DNA of 64,000 nt from Beroe forskalii (taxonomy: Eukaryota > Ctenophora > Nuda > Beroida > Beroidae), in NCBI GenBank assembly GCA_011033025.1, contig WFMF01000030.1:744001-808000 (forward strand), given 5' to 3'. Positions 57,961 to 64,000 of the stretch are shown here, piece after piece. Numbering within the stretch: the first letter of the stretch is position 1; every line of letters begins with the position of its first letter. The position numbers were made by a program, and so were the translations under genes. The notes below the pieces were generated by a model. The model searched no databases. It was not told the origin of the DNA and worked only from the letters and a program-made list of their open reading frames with translations.

Positions 57961-58205
57961 TTTGATTATCTAAGGATCAATCATCATGTATGTATGATAA
58001 TCAGCCGAAATAAACTGGTTAAAAGAGTAGTCAAACTGGGAGGTATGTGGTGACTGGTGTTGCTGGGGAGTAAAACATTGTTTCATATGATAGATTACGA
58101 TAAAAAGCAGTACAAAAAGCAGTACAAAAAGCAGTACAAAAAGCAGTACAAAAAGCAGTACGAAAAGCAGTACAAAAAGCAGCAAATTATTCAACCGATT
58201 ACGAC
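57961..58205. repeat. relative of the 30.4 kb foldback, with 12-bp tandem repeat
   Basis: GGATCAATCA, GATAATCAGCCGAAATAAAC and GAGTAGTCAAACTGG match the left arm and flank of the foldback at 30340-30420. It is followed at about 58098-58184 by seven units of AAAAAGCAGTAC. No inverted second arm is present, so it is a partial or half copy. Confidence 0.65.
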
Positions 58206-59084
58206 CCTTTTCTATACGGTTTTACTTTTATGAATTTTCTGTATTGTATAATTCAAAGTGTTGCTTTCGAGTGAGCTAATGTATACGTAAATCATGAATT
58301 GTGACACTTTTTAACTCGTGCCTTGTACTTAGTAAGTAATTCATCTCACGGCCTCACCCGATACCACAAGCAGCGTTTTGAAATTTTGACGGGATTTCAA
58401 CATGCGCCATAATCGATGATTATAAGTAAACACTGTCTGGCGTGTAGCACACTATGAACAAATAAGGGACCGAAGTCTCAGTTCGTTGAAATCCTTTACA
58501 AGACGTAGATGTGATATCTCCTGTATACTGAAGATGTAGAATGTAGATCATGGCAGATGGCATGGTTTCGAGTGGAGCTATTTCAAGAAGTTGTCCAAAA
58601 AGTTCCTATTGGCCCGTCTTCCTTTGAATGGGGCAATATAACTGAATCGTACCAGCTGCTAGTCCTTCCTGAATGAGGGATGAGAAGTTTGGGAGGGTGT
58701 GGCTGTAGCTGTGTATCTACAGATAATCATATTCATATCTCAGATAATCGGAAATAAACTTTAATTATGAACCTTTCAGCAGATTTACGCATAGTATTTA
58801 AAATCCCTTCAATAGGCACCAGTGTACCGTTCGTTAGATTATAACGCACTGCAGTGCCAAAATCCCGATTTATCACGCGCTGTAGTTCATGAAAATTTAC
58901 TATGGTGAGTGGAACAGTACGTTATGACGGGGGGTATCTTGGACTAAGTGTACTGTGCAAGACAGTAAGACAGGAGGTCGGGTGTGTGCGTGGTGTTTGG
59001 GCATTGGCGAAATCATTTAATCCACAATACTAACTGAGGTGGCCAACTTACGGGAAATCATATTGACTTGGTCAAAATTGCACA
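58206..59084. other. no gene recognised
   Basis: AT-rich sequence upstream of the tandem Helitron pair; no exon or repeat recognised. Confidence 0.35.
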
Positions 59085-59884
59085 TCTTTAATATAAAGTA
59101 AAGTCACACGTGAATAATGTTTGTATGTGCCGCCGTCCACAATTAAATTTGAGCTTGCCAAGAAAATATCAAGAGAAACGAATGCAAAAGGGAGAAATGA
59201 GGCGCCGTTGCTATGGAAACTGATTTTGTGCACGTGCAGATTATAATCAGTTCAATGCGAGTGCTTTCTATTACGCTACTACTGTTAAATGCTGTGCTGA
59301 AGTTTTTTGAAAATTTGGCGTTTTCTTTATGCTTCGAAGTCAAGATCTCATGATGGAGATTGGACAAAACTTGAATAACGTAGGATATTTCAGATGGATT
59401 GTTTTCATAAAACTGTGGCAGAGGTTTCTCGATGATCAATAATGATAACAGAAGTAATTGTAGTTGAAAAATTTACCGTTAAGAGCAATTCAAAGTTTAC
59501 GAACGTGTTCAATCTTATCGAGTCGAATATAGCTGGAGCAGATAACGAAGAATTGATCCTGGCCCGGAACAATGTGAAAGCAATAAAATTGTCCATGGTT
59601 ACTATGAGAATCAGTTGTCAGAATTGAAATCATCTTGCAATAAAAACGGAACAAAATTCACATGGTTTACCACGACTAAGAGTTACTGACGAAGTTCTTT
59701 TTTCCAACCTGCTCCTTCATAAAATTTAATATTTGATTTATTTGATCTGATAAGAATATTTTGATGCGGTAGAATTAAAAACTATCCAATCAATTTGAAT
59801 GGTAGTGTTTAAAATTTGCGAAAGAGGTCCTGCATAGTAGCGCCGGGTTAGCTGTGTGTTAGCAGGTCCAACGGGCCTTGCTAG
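59085..59884 (+). mobile_element. non-autonomous Helitron (800 bp)
   Basis: Starts A|TCTTTAATATAAAGTAAAG and ends with hairpin GCAGGTCcaacGGGCCTTGC and CTAG at 59881-59884. It matches the 17116 element without its LINE. The terminal hairpin has one extra base on its 3' arm and the GCGTAG block is mutated (CCTGCATAGTAGCG), so this copy is older than its neighbour. Confidence 0.9.
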
Positions 59885-60235
59885 TCTTAATAATAAAGTA
59901 AATTCACACGTGAATAATGTTTGTGCGGGCGCACACCATTAAATTAGAGCTTGCCAAGGAAATATCAAGAAAAGAAAGGCTAACCCGGGCTTAATCGCGC
60001 CGTTGCCATGGATACAGATATTCTGCGTGCAAGATTAATCGCGCGTTGCCTTTACGGTTTAATGCTGTTCTGATTTCGGAGCTTTAATTCTTTTGGTGTG
60101 ATTAGAATTTTTCGATGCGGTAAAAATAATTTAGTTGATTTGAGTTGCGGGGTCATTTGAAATTTGCGAACGAGGTGCTGCGTAGCAGCTACCGAGTGAG
60201 TTTGGCATGTATGAAAGGCCCAACGGGCCTGCTAG
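59885..60235 (+). mobile_element. short non-autonomous Helitron (351 bp), tandem with previous
   Basis: Begins TCTTAATAATAAAG directly after the CTAG of the 800-bp copy, with no base between. Ends AAGGCCcaacGGGCCTGCTAG|T at 60235. About as similar to the 33445 copy as two recent siblings would be, apart from a damaged left hairpin arm. Confidence 0.92.
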
Positions 60236-62290
60236 TTTTTCCATATTTACGTTATAATATCGTTAGTACATGGGACAAACTGCAGTTGTATGCTCATTTT
60301 GAGATCTCTCAAATGTTCCAAATAAAACATGATAAAATGGTCGATCGATTCCATTACATGGGACAATCTACCACAGCGTCCCTTTAAATGAGCAATAGGT
60401 TGTGCTGCGGTACCAAAATTTTTATGTACGTACGTACGTCAAATGGGAAAATCTGACGCTCCCTTTATAATTCACTCGCTAACCAATTTAGCTTGGTGTG
60501 GTCTCTACAAATGATTTTTAAAAAAATCATCATGTGTATTTCAATTCTAGTTCAATTTGAAAAATCACAATTGATTCTTTTGAAAAATTCACCATTCTTC
60601 AATCTTGTTCTTTTGTAATCATAGAGCCATGCTTTTCACGTTATTGAAAAACACTGCGGTCTGTCATCCAAACTTTCATTTTCAGGCAAAACTGAATTCT
60701 CTAATAGTAAGGATCACGTTTTTTTAAGTTGAAAAACACTAATTAATGAGCATTTAAAAACCATCTGACTCTGTGGCTCCAACTGTGAGTTACAAAACTT
60801 TTCATAAAAAAAACTGAATGTTTCTTACAGAAAAAATTATGCAATTTGGCATAATTAGGATAAAATGATCAATGGATTATTTAAACACAAACATGTTTGG
60901 CATAATTCAGTTTACTTTGCGCAAAACTCAAAAGGGAAACAACGAATGAACGCCTCTTTCACTGACATCACGGTGTTCAAATTTGCACCATAAATCGTTA
61001 CTAAACCCTTCATTAGCTGATCATTAACCACATTTACGTACCTTTTGGTATCTCATAATTAATTAAAAACCAGCAAAATTATTGTATTTTACAAATTACA
61101 AGACAATTGTCGTAGCATGTTCAGTTTAATAACAGCCCAGGGAAAGTAAAACCTCATGCAATAAAACCTCGGCCTACAGGCGCAATTCTTTTTTATATAT
61201 TTATTTTAAACACTCGTTAGTCCGGGACAAACTTCTGAACGGATATGCACATTTTAAGATGAATCCCTAACAAAAAGATAAAAATTCATTATTACATGGA
61301 CTTTATGCTCATTTCAGGGCACGGTACAAATAGTGGTAATACTGATTTATATATGGGAAAACTTTCTTAGTGTTTACAAATGCTAATTTTGTCGTTTGAG
61401 ATCTCTTCTCAAGTCAAAATACTCTAGTAAAAATATGATAAATGACAATTATTTTGAACTTGTCATGGTTGGGTTTTGTAAAATATGCAGTGGGAGGCGG
61501 GGTGAAATCTGCGGTCTGTCATCCACCTTCATTTTGACACCACCTCTCAATAGAAAGGTCCTGATTTTAAATGGCATTACATAATGGTTTTGTTATCAAC
61601 TGGGTTCCCTTTTTGGAAAAAACAGATAACTGAATGATCGGATCACCGCATGCTGATACTGATTAATGACAGTTTAAATAACCATCATTAATCAGTACTT
61701 TGGAAAAGGTTTTATGCACAATGGAAAACGGCACTGCATAAACCTTGAACGTGCACCATAGAATTATGCATGGTTAAACCAGTTGTGCCTTCATAAAGTG
61801 CAAATAAAAATGCCAATAATTCTATTTTAAGATTTTACAATAAAACCATAATTTGGCAGTTTAATAACTCGTAAAAAGTACAAACGTCTGCAATAAAACC
61901 TCGGCCTTCGACCTCGGTTTCTAATGCGATAACACTCGGGCCTCCGGCCAGATCACTTGCACTTTAAAGTTTAAAGATACTAAACCCTTCATTATTAACT
62001 TTATATTACCTACCTTAGGAGGTCAACATTTATATGGAGTAAATTTTGGTGTTTACAAATTTGGTAGGTTGTAATTTGGGGATCTTTCTCAAGTCATTAC
62101 TCTAGTAAACATATATGATAATCATTTTTAGAACTTGTGGTGGGTAAAAATATGGGCATTTTTCCGAAAATCTAAAACTGCAACCTCATATAAATACCTC
62201 TAAGGTATAAGTACTGATTTTAAACTTTTACTCTTTTACATCTGCTTCTTCATGGTTCTTCTGAACAGATAGGGAACAGTGAAAGATGCA
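60236..62290. repeat. diverged ~0.8-kb repeat units
   Basis: Three diverged copies in the same order. Markers: GTACATGGGACAAAC / GTCCGGGACAAAC; CTCAAGTCAAAATACTCTAG / CTCAAGTCATTACTCTAG; GCGGTCTGTCATCCA (60657 and 61510); GCAATAAAACCTCGGCC (61160 and 61892). The last unit is shortened and ends near 62290. CG-rich palindromes such as CGGGCCTCCGGCC near 61938 are scattered through it. No coding function apparent. Confidence 0.6.
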
Positions 62291-62439
62291 ATAATACCTA
62301 TAACATCAAGATTCAAGAGGTGATACACTATACACTATACAGTATACAATATACATTATACATCGCTTCAGGGCGCGGCAACTGCCTGCTGTGTAAAAAT
62401 ACTGAAGGTATTGCGTATATAGATAGACTCCGGTCTTAC

Positions 62440-63464
62440 CTGGCTACTTGCCAAAGATCGTGCTGTCCAATTCAAGTGCTCTCTACAAGCTCTATACACC
62501 ATCCTGCAAGACAAAGAAAGAGTTGATTTGAAATTTTGAACAGTATTGGGAACAGACATTTGACTACATGACACTTCATCTTCTCAAAAGTTAGGGTCAC
62601 GGACAGGGCAGAGAGATAAAGTGGCATGAAGTCAATTGTAATACTAATGAAAAGTTTGGTTCCTGTGGGGATTCTTCAGCAAGAAATAAACTGAACTGAA
62701 AAAAGATAAAATATACAATTAGAAATAGCGATAAGGGATCGTTCACATATTACGTAATCATCTAGATGGAGGGGGTTTCAAATGATTACGTTTGATTACG
62801 GGGAGGCCGGAGGGGTTTTGATTACGTAATCAAAATATCCAAAAATTCTCGGTACTTTTCGGCAAAATCTTCAGAAAATCTCAAAAATAACATTTTAAGC
62901 AAAATTTTTTCAAATCTTTCCTCGATATTTTCATCAAAATTTTCAAAATGGAAACCTTATCAATATCAAAGTATTTACTCCTTTAATTTTTCTCATTGGG
63001 TACTCAACTAGGTTGGGGGTAAGCCATGATTACGTAATATTCTCCTCAAGAGGAGGGGGTTGGGCTTTGATAACGTTTGATTACGAGGGAGGAGGGGGTT
63101 GAAAATGGCCAAAAATTGATTACGTATGTGAACGATCTCTAATGTCGCCCGCATTTTGATTGATCATGATCAATGATCATAATGATACTGAGTTTCAGTA
63201 AATTATAAATGTAACAGATGGGGAACAGTTTTTCAACTCCTACCCCGCATACGATAGGGTCTGGGCAAGTTTATATATGGTCGACAGAGAAAAGATGAGA
63301 TAGTAAGATGTGAGATGAAAGTCAAACATTAAATTATTTCGTGAACCCAATTTGCAATTGCAAATAAAGATAGGTGCCAAAGCATCGCTTCATGACGCAT
63401 CACACGTATTTGCTTACCTCAAGCTCTCCGGGCTGAGGTGCAGGATCCCCATCGCATATCCCAT
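62440..63464 (-). CDS. candidate gene start, two exons
   Basis: Exon 1 is 63464-63418: ATG in context TAAAATGG, reading MGYAMGILHLSPESL, donor GTAAGC. Exon 2 is 62503-62440: strong acceptor TTTCTTTGTCTTGCAG, reading RMVYRACREHLNWTARSL then ASSQ, donor GTAAGA. The exons join in phase 2 without a stop and exon 2 ends in phase 0. The product is not recognised, and a third exon was not found. A 405-bp MITE lies in the intron. Confidence 0.45.
62735..63139. mobile_element. MITE, TAA target duplication
   Basis: The left end GGGATCGTTCACATATTACG and inverted right end GAGATCGTTCACATACG are bordered by TAA on both sides (62732-62734, 63140-63142). ATTACGT motifs repeat inside both ends. A 3-bp TWA-type duplication fits PIF/Harbinger, but no transposase is present and the assignment is tentative. 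Confidence 0.8.
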
Positions 63465-64000
63465 TTTAATTCATGGTGTTGATTGTTGATGTTCGAACTG
63501 GTTTCATGCGGTTTCCGGTACCAATTTAGGCAGTGAAGAGGGAATTGACCATTCGGAAGAAGAAGAATAGCGTTACAATGTCACGCATACTCTGAGTGAA
63601 AAGATTTGGTTGTTAGGGGGATTGTGCCAAGTTACGAGTTATTTACCAGTCTCATTTCAATATTTCATATTATATATGAACTAGCGTTTGCCGCAGTTCG
63701 CGGAAACAATCAATCTGATACCTTTAACTGTCTTGTCCAGCAGCCAACAGCTACTTGCTTCATGACCTCATCTTGGAATGTGTAAAGTGATTGGATCACC
63801 GCTACCGCTTACCGTAAGGGATTATAATTTTATACTTTGTAATTTGAATCACCTTCGCAGAAATATAGGTACCGCACAACATACTTTGTAACTTTAGGGT
63901 CAGGGGATAAACCCAAAATTTCTTTGATATTTATGCGTTAGGCCTGTCAGTTAGGCGGAAATGACCTAGAACAGCATATATATTAGCGTTAGTAAACGCA
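63465..64000. other. upstream flank, no gene recognised
   Basis: 5' flank of the candidate minus-strand gene. No promoter element or exon could be supported. Confidence 0.35.

Noticed and set aside
57970-58194. LLFVLLFV repeat membrane-like ORF
   Set aside because: 12-bp tandem repeat translated; no other support.

Overview
The window is eukaryotic, almost certainly an invertebrate animal genome. It is AT-rich, with split genes, GT-AG introns, a class A GPCR, a metazoan-style membrane-anchored trefoil/GH31 protein, LINEs, Helitrons, MITEs and many tandem repeats. No bacterial operon, CRISPR, tRNA or rRNA signal was seen. The sequence does not let me name the species or phylum.

Layout. (1) 0-3.8 kb: last exons of an unrecognised + strand gene whose intron holds a 2.4 kb minisatellite. 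(2) 3.8-6.6 kb: a MITE, a (TTTA)n run and a 133-bp tandem array. (3) 6.6-17.1 kb: a Helitron relic with Rep and helicase regions, broken by three frameshifts inside the Rep and helicase coding regions, plus a frame change at their upstream start. It is also split by a MULE-type TIR element with a 9-bp target duplication, and that element's right TIR is itself interrupted by a truncated LINE. (4) 17.1-19.8 kb: a non-autonomous Helitron joined head-to-tail to the first, carrying a truncated CR1/L2-like LINE. (5) 21.1-23.4 kb: a TIR element with AACGTTT-rich ends. (6) 25.1-26.6 kb: the 3' part of a second Helitron lineage on the minus strand. (7) 28.1-30.0 kb: a ~160-bp satellite with an alternating two-monomer pattern. 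(8) 31.5-32.7 kb: an intronless GPCR gene. (9) 33.4-36.1 kb: a short Helitron and a foldback/palindrome-rich repeat. (10) 37.4-49.9 kb: a 23-exon GH31-family gene on the minus strand, the best-supported host gene here. (11) 51.7-53.6 kb: last three exons of an unrecognised + strand gene with a minisatellite in its intron. (12) 54-64 kb: MITEs, two tandem Helitrons, a diverged ~0.8-kb repeat and a candidate two-exon gene start.

The GH31 gene is the most interesting object. The predicted ~950-aa type II membrane protein has a short acidic cytoplasmic tail, one TM helix, a trefoil domain and an alpha-glucosidase-like domain. Both catalytic aspartates are replaced by glutamate, and other substrate contacts are lost, so it looks like a pseudoenzyme or a repurposed glucosidase. 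One whole disulfide of the trefoil (C2-C4) is missing. Intron 14 begins with about 17 tandem copies of its own exon end plus 5' splice site.

A wider pattern: at least four, and up to six, tandem arrays in this window abut splice junctions. Donor-side arrays are G-rich in the sense strand and the acceptor-side array is pyrimidine-rich. The Helitrons form one system: the autonomous relic shares its 3' terminal ~250 bp and CTAG hairpin end with four short non-autonomous copies, two of them joined end-to-end to another Helitron.
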